Below, piece by piece: positions 27,130-35,028 of a DNA stretch of 39,529 bases. The notes beneath the pieces were generated by a model. That model worked only from the letters and a program-made list of their open reading frames with translations, was not told the DNA's origin and searched no databases. A program made the position numbers and the translations under genes. Within the stretch, counting starts at the first letter, position 1, and the number at the start of each line of letters is the position of its first letter. The DNA lies in assembly GCA_913055565.1 (NCBI GenBank), contig CAJXKP010000026.1, positions 1 to 39,529 of the forward strand. Direction: 5' to 3'. The DNA comes from an uncultured Ectothiorhodospiraceae bacterium. GTDB taxonomy: Bacteria > Pseudomonadota > Gammaproteobacteria > Nitrococcales > Nitrococcaceae.

Positions 27130-29290
27130 CTAGCGAGCGAGCTGTGCCGCCAGTGCCTGCAGGGCGGCTTTAGTCGCCGCCGTAACATCCTCGGGTGGAG
27201 GGCGCTGACGACGACATTGATCATGGTAGACCGTCATCGCCTGCATGGCCTCGGCGCCTGCGGGATCGTCGCCGAGCAGACCGCGGAACCACGCGGGCAC
27301 GGGCTCGACCCAGAGCGGCCCCGTGCCGGGCTCGACGGCGTGCAGGCTCGCGAGCCAACGCCACACCAGGCCCAACAAGGGATGGTAGCTCGGCACACGG
27401 GTATCGCGGGTACTGCCTCGCGCGCCAAGCCAGTCGGCGAACGCCGCGCCGTCCAGGGGTCGCGCGTAGGCGAAGCCCTGGCCCACCCGGCAGCCAATGC
27501 CGCCCAACACCTCGGCCTCCGCGCCGCGTTCGATACCCTCGGCGACGACCTCCAGACCAAGGCCCTCGGCGGCCACGAGCAGGCTCTCGACCAGCGCGAA
27601 CGGGCGCGGCGAGTAGTCCAGACCATCGATGAACTGCCGGTCGATCTTAATCTGATCCACCGGCAGTGAGATGAGCTGGCTATAGGAGGCGAACCCGGTG
27701 CCGAAATCGTCCAGGGCCACGCCGATGCCACGCGCCCGCAGTCCAGCCAGGGCATCATGGGTGCCGGCCGCGTCGGTGAGGGCCGCAGATTCCGTGATCT
27801 CTACCATCAGCCGCTGTGCTATCTCGGGCTGTTGGGTGAGGACGGCGTCAACGTCGTCCAGAAACCGCGGATGCAGCAGATGCCGAGCCCCAATATTCAC
27901 GCCCACGACCGGGAGCTCGTCGGGGCCGTAGTCGGCGAGGCAGCGCGCCGCCTGCGTCATCACCCAGCAGCCGATCTCACGGATCATGGCGGAATCCTCG
28001 GCTGCCGGGATGAACTCGCCCGGCGGGACCAATGTGCCGTCGGCGCGATACCAGCGTATGAGTGCCTCCGCACCAACGAGCTTGGTCGGATCGGACAGGC
28101 TCACCTGAGGCTGATAGAACAAGGCCAACTCATCGCCGTCCATGGCCCGCCGCAACTGCGCCAATAGGTCCTGGGGGGCTTCGACGAGCGGCGTGCCATC
28201 GCCCTGGTAGCAATAGCGCGCGCCCGGGCCCAGCCGCTGCGCCTCGTGCTGGGCGGCAGCCGCGGCTTGAGTACTGGGCCGCCCGCCCGCCTCGACCACA
28301 ACGTAGCCCGCGGTGACACTCAAGGCCAGCTCGCGCCCGGCGGCCGGCATGGTCTCGCTGACGCAAGCCTGAACCGCCTCCACCAGCGACGGCGCTTGAT
28401 CGGGGTCGGCCGTCGCGAGCCCGACCAGGAATGTATCGGCGGTGCTTCGCGCGACGAGGCCATGCCCACCAACCCACTCAACCAGCCGCTGCGCGACGGC
28501 GCACAGGACCTCATCACCGGCCGTTTGGCCCAGACCCTCATTCAGCGCCGCGAAGTCGTCGATATCGAGCTGGATGAGGATGGCCGCCTTATTCGCGGCC
28601 ACGACGTGCTGTGACCAGTGTTGCTCGAAGCCAGCCTGGTTGAGCAGGCCGGTCACCGGATCCTGGCGTCGGACATGCTCCAGATCGGCGCGCGTACGCT
28701 GCTCCGCCTCACGCAGTGCTACCCGATCAAGGCCGACGCGCGCCATCCGACTCAAGGCGTGGACGGGATTCAGGCCAACGGCATCGAAATAGCCCGGCGT
28801 ATCCGCATAGACCACGGTCACACCCCAACGATCGCCATCACTGAGCGCGAACGGCAGCGCGAGCACCGAGCGCACACCCGCTTGTAGGGCACGGCGATGC
28901 CAGCGCCGCACGCCGGGCATTAACCGGGCGATGCTTCCCAAGGTCTCCGGGATATCCTGAACAACGCTCTCGCCGGTCTCCAGCGCACGGCGCACCGGTC
29001 CGCGCATCATGAGCGCCGAGCGATCAATCACCAGGCTTTCGCCGTAGGCCCGCTCGACGCCGGCACAGTATTGGGGGGGTAATAAGGGGCGCGAGCGGGT
29101 CACCGATGTAGAACCAGGCCAGGGGGAAATGCGGCGTCGCCGCTGCCAACAGATCGGCAAAGCTCTGCAGCAACACGGCGGCGTCGAACTGATCTTCCAG
29201 ATCCTCGGTGCCGTTGACGAGGGCAGCCGCTAGGCGGGAACGCTCCTGCTGCGGATCGAGGCTAGCGTCATCGATGGCCGCTAAAGAAAT
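27130..29290 (-). pseudogene. GAF-GGDEF-EAL c-di-GMP phosphodiesterase, frameshifted at a C7 run
   Basis: The main frame (27130-29160) encodes a GAF-like sensor (VRSVLALPFALSDGDRWGV), a degenerate GGDEF domain (the GGDEF signature is replaced by STADTF, so no cyclase activity expected) and an EAL domain with intact motifs: AEALIRWY, VEITESAAL, ALDDFGTGFASYSQL, IKIDRQFI, VVAEGIE. An EAL phosphodiesterase active on cyclic di-GMP is likely. About 90 C-terminal residues are unassigned. Upstream coding continues in another frame from about 29290 (LDPQQERSRLAAALVNGTED, then FADLLAAATPHFPLAWFYIG) and joins at a run of seven Cs on the minus strand (29073-29079); six would restore one frame. No clear start codon exists upstream in that frame: an ATT at 29288-29290 abuts GAGGGG. 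This could be a sequencing error, phase variation or true decay. Confidence 0.75.
29073..29079 (-). repeat. Homopolymer run (seven Cs on the coding strand)
   Basis: Seven Gs on the plus strand at the exact frame junction of the GAF-GGDEF-EAL gene. Removing one base joins the upstream and downstream frames. Such tracts are prone to slippage and to sequencing miscounts. Confidence 0.7.
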
Positions 29291-29326
29291 CCCCTCAAAC
29301 GGGCTGCGGTCGCAACCGCGGTGGAG

Positions 29327-30199
29327 TTACGCCGAGGTCGGCGCGCGGCGGCCTTCGAGCTGACCGAGGCCGTGATCACAGGGGACGGCCGCGCGGAACG
29401 CGAGCTCGGCGTCGGCGCGGGTTCGGCCCAGGTTGATGGCGGCGCATGGCAGGCCGCGCTCGCGGGCGGCGCGAATGAACCGCAATCCGGACCAGACCAT
29501 TAACGACGACCCCACGACCAAGACCCCATCGCAATCATCCAGGGCCGCCATCGCGGTGTTCACTCGGGCCATGGGCACCGACTCGCCAAAGAAGACCACG
29601 CTCGGGCGCAGCGTGCCACCGCAGCTATGGCACCCCGGAACCCGGAACGCACTGTAGTCGCTGCGCTCGAGATCGGCGTCGCCGTCCGGCGCGGCGCCGC
29701 TGTCGAGCTCGGCCCAATCCGGATTGGCTGCCACGAGCTCGGTCTGCAACGCGTCGCGCCCCATAACCCCGGCGCAATCGAGGCACTGTACCCGACCCAA
29801 GCGGCCATGCAGATCGATCACGCGGCCGCTGCCGGCCTGTTGATGGAGGCCATCGACATTCTGAGTGACGATACGCGCGATGTGGCCGCCCCGTTCGAGC
29901 CGGGCAAGGGCATGATGCGCCGCGTTGGGGCGCGCGGCCGCCATGCGCGACCACCCCACCATGCTTCGGGCCCAGTAGCGCTTGCGTGCCTGCTCGCTAC
30001 CAGCGAATTCGGCCCACTGCATGGGCCGGCTGCGCTTCCAGGCGCCCGCGCCGTCGCGGTAATCGGGTATCCCCGAGTCGGTGCTGCAGCCGGCGCCAGT
30101 GAGCACGTAGAGGCGCGGGTGGTCGGCGATGAACCTCGCCAAGGCCTGGTCGGCCGTATCGCCGGTCAGTCCTGGCGTTGGCGATTCAGCACTGCTCAT
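29327..30199 (-). CDS. Sir2-family NAD-dependent protein deacylase
   Basis: Sirtuin of 290 residues that removes acyl groups from lysines using NAD. The NAD pocket is seen in VLTGAGCSTDSGIPDYRD (32-49) and TQNVDGLHQQAGS; the catalytic histidine is in DLHGRLGRVQC. Zinc ligands are the pairs CLDC and CHSCG. VVFFGESVP and VVGSSLMVWSGLRF complete the fold. A 30-residue insertion between the zinc pairs is rich in Asp/Ala. The start overlaps the DUF2845 stop as TAATG, indicating translational coupling. Substrates are unknown. Confidence 0.93.
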   Translation of the reverse strand: MSSAESPTPGLTGDTADQALARFIADHPRLYVLTGAGCSTDSGIPDYRDGAGAWKRSRPMQWAEFAGSEQARKRYWARSMVGWSRMAAARPNAAHHALARLERGGHIARIVTQNVDGLHQQAGSGRVIDLHGRLGRVQCLDCAGVMGRDALQTELVAANPDWAELDSGAAPDGDADLERSDYSAFRVPGCHSCGGTLRPSVVFFGESVPMARVNTAMAALDDCDGVLVVGSSLMVWSGLRFIRAARERGLPCAAINLGRTRADAELAFRAAVPCDHGLGQLEGRRAPTSA

Positions 30200-30738
30200 T
30201 ATTCGACCCTATCGACGTTATCGAGGCGCCCGTCGATGAACTCTAACTCGCGAGGATAGTGGCGCGAACCGAACTCGTAGACCCACTCATCAACACGCTG
30301 AACACCGCGCTCGTAGAGTCGCCAGCGGGTCTGACGAAACTGCGGCTCACCGCAGACGCGCCGGACCGCGTATTTACTCAGGCCGATCTCGAAGCCGTAC
30401 GGGCTGCAGCGCTCGGCGACCACCCGACTCGACCCATAGCCAGCCTTCGCGATGCGATCCAGGTCACCCTCGCGAAAATACAAGACCCGAATCAGGCGCT
30501 GGCCCCCCAGATTATAATACCACTCCGTCACCGAGCCGATGACGCCAACCCCCGGTATATCGACCGCCTCTTGCTGATGGCGGTAATCGGGCTCGCCACA
30601 GGCGCGCTTGACCTGCCAGGTGCCGTCCCCGAGCCGAACCAGGCCACCGCTGCAGCGCAGGCTGCTCTCCGCAGCCACCGGCTGGGCCAGGACCAACGCA
30701 AGGAGCGGCGTAACAAGCCATCCTAAGATCGTGCGCAT
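30199..30738 (-). CDS. DUF2845 family exported protein
   Basis: A 179-residue protein with a signal peptide (about 1-23, ending PVAAES). Two repeated modules follow: LRCSGGLVRLGDGTWQVKRACGEPDYRH and, after a linker, RCSPYGFEIGLSKYAVRRVCGEPQFRQ; each has a cysteine pair and a CGEP motif, the DUF2845 pattern. The fold resembles the small beta-lactamase-inhibitor/SmpA-type periplasmic modules. Function unknown. It overlaps the sirtuin start. Confidence 0.85.
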   Translation of the reverse strand: MRTILGWLVTPLLALVLAQPVAAESSLRCSGGLVRLGDGTWQVKRACGEPDYRHQQEAVDIPGVGVIGSVTEWYYNLGGQRLIRVLYFREGDLDRIAKAGYGSSRVVAERCSPYGFEIGLSKYAVRRVCGEPQFRQTRWRLYERGVQRVDEWVYEFGSRHYPRELEFIDGRLDNVDRVE

Positions 30739-30914
30739 GATCCGTCCCCAGCCCTAATAAGGATCGCGTCGCAACCATCTGTACCAAACAATGGTTTCCC
30801 GGCGCCGTTATCGCCTAGTCCCGAGGACGCCATGGATGGCGATGCGATCCATATGCGGCCAACAGCTCACCATCTTCGGACAGCGATCGGCCGCTGGCGT
30901 TGCACCCATGGGAA

Positions 30915-32141
30915 TCAGCCCATTCCAGCGGATGCGGCGAGCAGTGTACGGCGCACCCACAAGGTCACCCAGAAACCGAGGAAGGCCATCGCGAACCAGA
31001 TCCAGCCGTGCAAACTTGCCGAGGCAATGCCGCCGAGCATAGCACCAATGTTGCAGCCGAACGCCAGCCGAGCGCCGTAGCCCATGGCCAGCCCGGCGGC
31101 GATGGCCGAAGCGCTCGCCGCCAGACCGGGACGTTGAGCGGCATTCGCGCGGAACTGGCCCCCCAACCCAGCCGCCAGGAAGGCCCCCAACAGGAGGCCG
31201 AGATCGGTCACGGAGGTGGCGTTGACCCAGACTCCTTGCGCCAAACCCTGGCGGGGATAGGCCCAGCGCCAGTACTCGAATTGCGTCATATCCACGCCGA
31301 GCGCCGTTAGGGCCTCCGCGCCCCAGAGGCTAAAGCCGAAGGTAATCCCCCAGGGCGCGCCGGCGACCCAGAGTACTGCGGCCCCAAGCCCAGCCAGGGC
31401 GACGGCACCCCAGAGCAGCGGCCACGGCCCGGTGACCGCCGCCGTCAGCCGGGGGCGGCTCGGGCCAACTCCAAAAAGCGCATGGGCCTCGCCGTGTCGC
31501 CGCCGTTCGAGGGCGCTCAAGGCGGCCCCTAGTCCCGCGAGGACGGCGAGCTGTAGGGCAAGCGCGGGCTGGCTACCGAACTCGCGGGCCAGGCTGATCG
31601 CCGGTAGACCCGGGGTCTGGAGCCACCACGGCAGATGGAGGCTGCCGATAACGGAGCCCACGATGAATGCGACCAGGACGATGAACATGCGCGGCTTGCC
31701 AGCGCCCGTCAGGAACAATGTCCCGGAGCCACAGCCACCGGCCAACGCCATGCCGACCCCAAACAGGAACGCCCCGACCACGAGGGCGACGCCCACGGGT
31801 GCAACGGCGCCCGCTAGACCTCCATGCCAGGTCAGCAGAGGAACGAACGCGATGCTGGTCAGCGCCAGCACAAGGAGCTGAGCGCGCAGGCCCAGGGTGC
31901 GCCTTTCGAGCACGCAGCGGCGCCAGCCGCCGCTAAAACCGAAGCCGGCGTGGCATAGGCTCATGCCGAGGCCCATGCCGAGGATAAAGAGCAACAACCT
32001 ATCCGCTGGCGCCCGCCATGCCAGCACAGCGAGCAGGCCGAGCGCTCCCAGGCAGGCCGTTAACACGACCGGGCGATCGCTAGGGCCGCTCGCCGCCGAC
32101 CCCTCAGCGGGCGCCCCAGCGATCGGCATGACCGCCCTCAT
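30915..32141 (-). CDS. YeeE/YedE (TsuA-like) thiosulfate/sulfur transporter
   Basis: Inner-membrane transporter of 408 residues with about nine to ten hydrophobic segments. Family signatures with key cysteines: GMSLCHAGFGFSGGWRRC, MALAGGCGSGTLFLTGAG and, near the end, ARLAFGCNIGAMLGGIAS. In TsuA these cysteines relay thiosulfate across the membrane. I chose ATG 32141 (weak site GCGGGA); an ATG at 32129 is also possible. It starts 34 bases after the DUF302 gene, suggesting an operon. The cargo could be thiosulfate or another sulfur or selenium compound. Confidence 0.88.
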   Translation of the reverse strand: MRAVMPIAGAPAEGSAASGPSDRPVVLTACLGALGLLAVLAWRAPADRLLLFILGMGLGMSLCHAGFGFSGGWRRCVLERRTLGLRAQLLVLALTSIAFVPLLTWHGGLAGAVAPVGVALVVGAFLFGVGMALAGGCGSGTLFLTGAGKPRMFIVLVAFIVGSVIGSLHLPWWLQTPGLPAISLAREFGSQPALALQLAVLAGLGAALSALERRRHGEAHALFGVGPSRPRLTAAVTGPWPLLWGAVALAGLGAAVLWVAGAPWGITFGFSLWGAEALTALGVDMTQFEYWRWAYPRQGLAQGVWVNATSVTDLGLLLGAFLAAGLGGQFRANAAQRPGLAASASAIAAGLAMGYGARLAFGCNIGAMLGGIASASLHGWIWFAMAFLGFWVTLWVRRTLLAASAGMG

Positions 32142-32175
32142 GGTCCCGCTACGTACGGCCTGACGGATACGGCGG

Positions 32176-32637
32176 TCACTCGTCTGGCGCGACGGTGTCC
32201 TGGGCCACCCTGGCCAGGATCTTCTCGACCTTAGCCAGCGGCGGGCAATCCGACATACCATGCCGCTCGGCGAGATAGGCCGGGTCGTTGTAGCCCAGCC
32301 AGACCTGACCCTCGGCGTCTTCCCAGACCAGGGCCTTCATCGGCAGGTCGATGCCCGCCGTCTGGGCACACTGCATCAACGGCGTCCCGCCCTTGGGGTT
32401 GCCAAAGATCACCACCCGGGTCGGGCGCAGCTCCATATCAACATCCGCCGCACCCGCGGCGTGATCGATGCGGTTAAAGATCGTGAGCCCGCGCTCGTTG
32501 GCCTGAGCCACGAAACGCTCGGCGGTCTTTGCCAAGGGGTAGGGACTCGCCAGGCGCACCAGTCCCTTGGCCGCCTTAGCCGTCCCGGCAACCAAGAGCA
32601 AGGCGAGCGCCAGGGCGAAACGCTGCAATCGGTGCAT
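32176..32637 (-). CDS. DUF302 family exported protein
   Basis: A 153-residue protein with signal peptide (about 1-22, ending AKA) and one DUF302 domain: LAKTAERFVAQANERGLTIF, then NRIDHAAGA, VVIFGNPKGGTPLMQ and PMKALVWEDAEGQVWLGYND. The ATG at 32637 is preferred over 32643 because GAGGAG lies 6 bases before it and directly abuts the other. DUF302 proteins often occur with sulfur or metal genes, but no activity is established. Same strand as YeeE/YedE, 34 bases upstream. Confidence 0.9.
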   Translation of the reverse strand: MHRLQRFALALALLLVAGTAKAAKGLVRLASPYPLAKTAERFVAQANERGLTIFNRIDHAAGAADVDMELRPTRVVIFGNPKGGTPLMQCAQTAGIDLPMKALVWEDAEGQVWLGYNDPAYLAERHGMSDCPPLAKVEKILARVAQDTVAPDE

Positions 32638-32734
32638 CGGCATCTCCTCAGTAGCTGTACGGTGTCAGGCGATTAGCCGCCGGCACTCGGCTATTTGGCC
32701 GCCGCGGCAAACGGCGTGCTCGCCGCGGGCTTGA

Positions 32735-32960
32735 TCACTGACCCTCGGCCTCGCCTTCCGCCTCGGCCTCTCCTTCCGCCTCGGCTTCGGACTCCGCTTC
32801 CGCCTCAGGCTTGGCTTCGGACTCGCCCTCGGCTCCGGACTCAGCCTCAGCCTCGGCCTCCCCTTCCGGCTTGGCCTCGGATTCACCCTCGGCCTCCGCC
32901 TCGCCTTCGGCGTGAGCCTCCCCCTCGGCCTCACCCGCACCTTCGCCCTCGGCCTCACCG
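32735..32960. repeat. Low-complexity GAG/GCC-rich repeat tract (copy B tail)
   Basis: Imperfect short-period repeats encode the alternating Glu tail. Such tracts can change length by slippage and should be checked in long reads. Confidence 0.7.
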
Positions 32961-33118
32961 GCCGCCGCCATGCTGTAGCCCTGTTGCGGGCGCGCCGCAT
33001 CCGAGTAGATGGCGTCAGCGGCCGCATAGCCGGCCACGGCAACGAGTACCGGCGCCGCATAGGCCACCGTTCGCGAGACGGTCTTAATCAACTGTTGGCG
33101 CTTATCGTCAGTGGGCAT
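32735..33118 (-). CDS. Small protein with leader-like N-terminus and acidic Glu/Ala/Gly tail (copy B)
   Basis: A 127-residue protein of no known family. Residues 7-34 hold a basic stretch (RQQLIKTVSRT) and a hydrophobic helix (VAYAAPVLVAVAGYAAADA). From about residue 54 to the end, glutamate alternates nearly perfectly with Ala, Gly or Ser (EAEGEGAGEAEGEAHAEGEA pattern), interrupted by two EAKP units. The end is EGEAEGQ. The N-terminus aligns without gaps to copy A (34443-34793): 9 of 21 positions identical over RQ-L----SR-----AP--VA. ATG follows AGGAGG; TGATCACT lies 13 bases upstream, as in copy A's leader. I infer a substrate or precursor for the divergent TTL-like ligase; a simple acidic periplasmic or metal-buffering protein is the alternative. 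Confidence 0.7.
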   Translation of the reverse strand: MPTDDKRQQLIKTVSRTVAYAAPVLVAVAGYAAADAIYSDAARPQQGYSMAAAGEAEGEGAGEAEGEAHAEGEAEAEGESEAKPEGEAEAEAESGAEGESEAKPEAEAESEAEAEGEAEAEGEAEGQ

Positions 33119-33178
33119 CTCAACCTCCTGTGATCACTAGTTGTTCGGTCGCATCCGGCAGTCAGGTCACCGCGGCGC

Positions 33179-33598
33179 TCAAACCTCGTTGCCGCGCACG
33201 AGGAAATAGATGGCCACTACCAGCAGTGTGACCTCGAACATCATGCCGCCCATGGGATAGCCCGGCGACGGCATGAAATGCCATTGACCCCACTTCGCCA
33301 TGAAGATCGCCCCCAGCAGGATGCCTATCATGGCCGCGGCACCGAGCCGCGTGACCCAGCCGTTGGTTACGCCACCAACCAGGATCAGCACGCCGCCCGT
33401 GATCTCGCCGAGCGCCACCAGGGTGGCCAGGAAGACGGGCAGGCCGAAGACCGTCGCAAAACCCGCGATACCGCCGCCCATGAACTTATCGATGCCCATG
33501 TAGAGGAAAACGGCCGCCAGGCCGACACGCAGGACCCAGTGGCTATGCCGCCCCAGGTCATCGAGGACTTGATCACCCGTATGAATCGGTGCACCCAT
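33179..33598 (-). CDS. DoxX family membrane protein
   Basis: A 139-residue inner-membrane protein with four hydrophobic helices. The first carries VLRVGLAAVFLYMGIDKFMG, then FGLPVFLATLVALGEITGGVLILVG, the usual DoxX pattern, and a final EVTLLVVAIYFLVRG. Strong ribosome site GGAGGAGG. DoxX proteins act in redox or thiosulfate-related complexes in some organisms, and also sit beside peptide-maturation operons. It lies between the DinB gene and acidic copy B on the same strand, 60-82 bases from each. Confidence 0.88.
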   Translation of the reverse strand: MGAPIHTGDQVLDDLGRHSHWVLRVGLAAVFLYMGIDKFMGGGIAGFATVFGLPVFLATLVALGEITGGVLILVGGVTNGWVTRLGAAAMIGILLGAIFMAKWGQWHFMPSPGYPMGGMMFEVTLLVVAIYFLVRGNEV

Positions 33599-33680
33599 GA
33601 TTACCTCCTCCTTTCTTGTTAGCGGCGCCTCAACCCACGCCTGTATTGAACATATCGCTCCATCGACGCAACGGGAGCCC

Positions 33681-34223
33681 TCAGCCCGCCTGCGCCGTCG
33701 GCATCCGGCCCGAACCCTGCACCCGCGTGGCCCTCGCGACGCCGAACTCCGCCGAGGGCTCGACGCCCATATGAACCGCCAGCATCCGGATGAGCGCCAT
33801 GTGATGGAGGGTATGACTGGCCACGAATGCAAGCTCCCTGGCCACCGTCGTCGCCAGCCGCAACTCGGCCTCGCTAGCGCCGTCATCCGGGTGGTAGTGG
33901 AGGGCCATGGGGGCGTCGGCGCGCGCTGTCTCCGCCAAGGCCTCCAGCTCGTCACACAGCCCGTCGAGGCGGCGGCGAGCCGCCGCGATCGAGCGCTGCG
34001 GGTCCGGATTACGTTGCCGGCGGTCGTAATCGACGCCCGAGCCACTGCCGAGCAGCGCCTCGTAGTGCTCGATGAGATGACGCACATGTTCGCCGAGGCT
34101 ATTGCTGCCGAGCGCCGAGTGCTGGCGTTGGTACTGCTCCGCCGTGAGCTCGGCGATGAGCTCCGCCGTCTGGAGGATCAGATTACGATTCTCACCGGTT
34201 AACAGTGTCAGGTCGTGATCCAT
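33681..34223 (-). CDS. DinB family metal-binding four-helix protein
   Basis: A 180-residue DinB/YfiT-like protein. Its three likely metal-ligand histidines are in GEHVRHLIEHYEALL, TTVARELAFVASHTLHHMALI and around HYHPDDG. These proteins form a four-helix bundle with a bound metal and often act as thiol transferases or unknown hydrolases. It ends before DoxX. A 219-base gap with a hairpin separates it from acidic copy A upstream. No clear Shine-Dalgarno is seen before ATG 34223. Confidence 0.82.
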   Translation of the reverse strand: MDHDLTLLTGENRNLILQTAELIAELTAEQYQRQHSALGSNSLGEHVRHLIEHYEALLGSGSGVDYDRRQRNPDPQRSIAAARRRLDGLCDELEALAETARADAPMALHYHPDDGASEAELRLATTVARELAFVASHTLHHMALIRMLAVHMGVEPSAEFGVARATRVQGSGRMPTAQAG

Positions 34224-34392
34224 AAGCCGCCCTTACGTAGTCGTTCAGCGCACGTGCGTGCGCCTGGCCGCGATCAAGCGACGCGCCCTGATGTGCCAAA
34301 AGCCACCACCATGGCCGAGTCGTATGGCGTGACGCGCGCTTGCGTAGTCGTCACCGGCAGCGACGCATCGCCTACCCCACTGCCGTGTCCCG

Positions 34393-34419
34393 CCCATGGG
34401 CCCAACATGGGACCATGGG
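34393..34419 (-). terminator. Hairpin downstream of acidic copy A
   Basis: CCCATGGGCCCA and TGGGACCATGGG pair over 12 bases with one mismatch and a 3-base loop, about 24 bases past the copy A stop. No T-run follows, so function as terminator is uncertain. The rest of the 219-base gap shows no gene. Confidence 0.4.
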
Positions 34420-34442
34420 CGTCTCGAGCCCCGGCTCAGGAT

Positions 34443-34625
34443 TCAGCCCTCGGCTTCGCCCTCGGCCTCGGCCTCACCTTCGCCTTCACCTTCGCCTTCG
34501 CCTTCGCTCTCACCTTCGGCCTCGGCGAGATCAAGGCTGTCGGGGGTGTTTAGGCTGGCTTCGCCCTCGCCTTCACCCTCGCCTTCGCCCTCGCCCTCAC
34601 CTTCACTCTCACCCTCGGCTTCAGC
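34443..34625. repeat. Tandem and low-complexity repeats in the copy A tail
   Basis: Two near-identical coding units (about 100 bases apart) plus short GAAGGC/GAGGGC repeats encode the Glu-Gly tail. Confidence 0.7.
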
Positions 34626-34793
34626 GAGATCGAGGCTGGCGGTCGCCTCAGGGGCAGCATGGCTGCCGGCACTGGCATCCGCCCCGGCAAAGGCACTGCC
34701 GGAAACGGCCGCCACCATGAGCGGGGCCGATACCAACAGGCTCCGCGAGAGGGCCGTCTTGAGTGCTTGACGGCTGGCATTCGTCTCGGACAT
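34443..34793 (-). CDS. Small protein with leader-like N-terminus and duplicated Glu-Gly tail (copy A)
   Basis: A 116-residue protein of no known family, divergent from the TTL-like gene. Residues 8-28 (RQALKTALSRSLLVSAPLMVA) resemble copy B. A hydrophobic segment ending SGSAFAGADA (about 19-40) could be a signal or membrane helix. The tail contains two copies of a unit SLDLAEAEGESEGEGEGEG (about 53-71 and 86-104), each followed by more Glu-Gly pairs; the chain ends EAEGEAEG. Glu alternates with Gly or Ala throughout. Acidic Glu/Gly tails with this look are the kind TTLL ligases polyglutamylate or polyglycylate on tubulin. ATG 34793 with AAAGGAGGT 5 bases upstream. Substrate status is inference. 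Confidence 0.72.
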   Translation of the reverse strand: MSETNASRQALKTALSRSLLVSAPLMVAAVSGSAFAGADASAGSHAAPEATASLDLAEAEGESEGEGEGEGEGEGEGEASLNTPDSLDLAEAEGESEGEGEGEGEGEAEAEGEAEG

Positions 34794-34810
34794 GAGACCT
34801 CCTTTATGTT

Positions 34811-34818
34811 TGATCACT
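34811..34818 (-). promoter_or_regulatory. TGATCACT shared by both acidic-protein leaders
   Basis: TGATCACT is at 34811-34818 upstream of copy A (start 34793) and at 33131-33138 upstream of copy B (start 33118), in each case just ahead of an AGGAGGT ribosome site. It may reflect common ancestry of the two genes or a shared translational signal. Confidence 0.35.
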
Positions 34819-35028
34819 CGTCAACGCTCACAGGCGTGACATTATTAAAGTAGCAGTCATTCAGGCCCGTGCTTTATACGCGAAAAAACGTAGGCGCGCG
34901 CCGACAACACGGTGTTAGTCTCAGCTCGCCGAGCGGCGGCCAATGGCAAGGCTAGCGCAACGCTGAACGATTCGCGCGGGCCTGCGGGCCATTCGGTAGA
35001 AGCGGTCACAGAGTAAGGGGAGCGGCCG

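Noticed and set aside
30153-30738. Plus-strand frames across the DUF2845 gene
   Set aside because: Shadows; the minus strand has a signal peptide and paired CGEP modules.
33179-34087. Longer version of the DoxX frame (302 codons)
   Set aside because: The added N-terminal part runs antisense-like through the DinB gene in another frame and has no homology pattern; the strong GGAGGAGG site sets the start at 33598.
32735-34625. CRISPR-like or satellite repeat array
   Set aside because: The repeats are short, irregular and in frame with two open reading frames with good ribosome sites; there are no spacers.
32735-34793. Bufferin or graspetide precursors
   Set aside because: No cysteines, no DUF692 (MNIO) or DUF2063 partner, and no conserved Thr/Asp/Glu core motif of graspetides; the partner is a TTL-type ligase.
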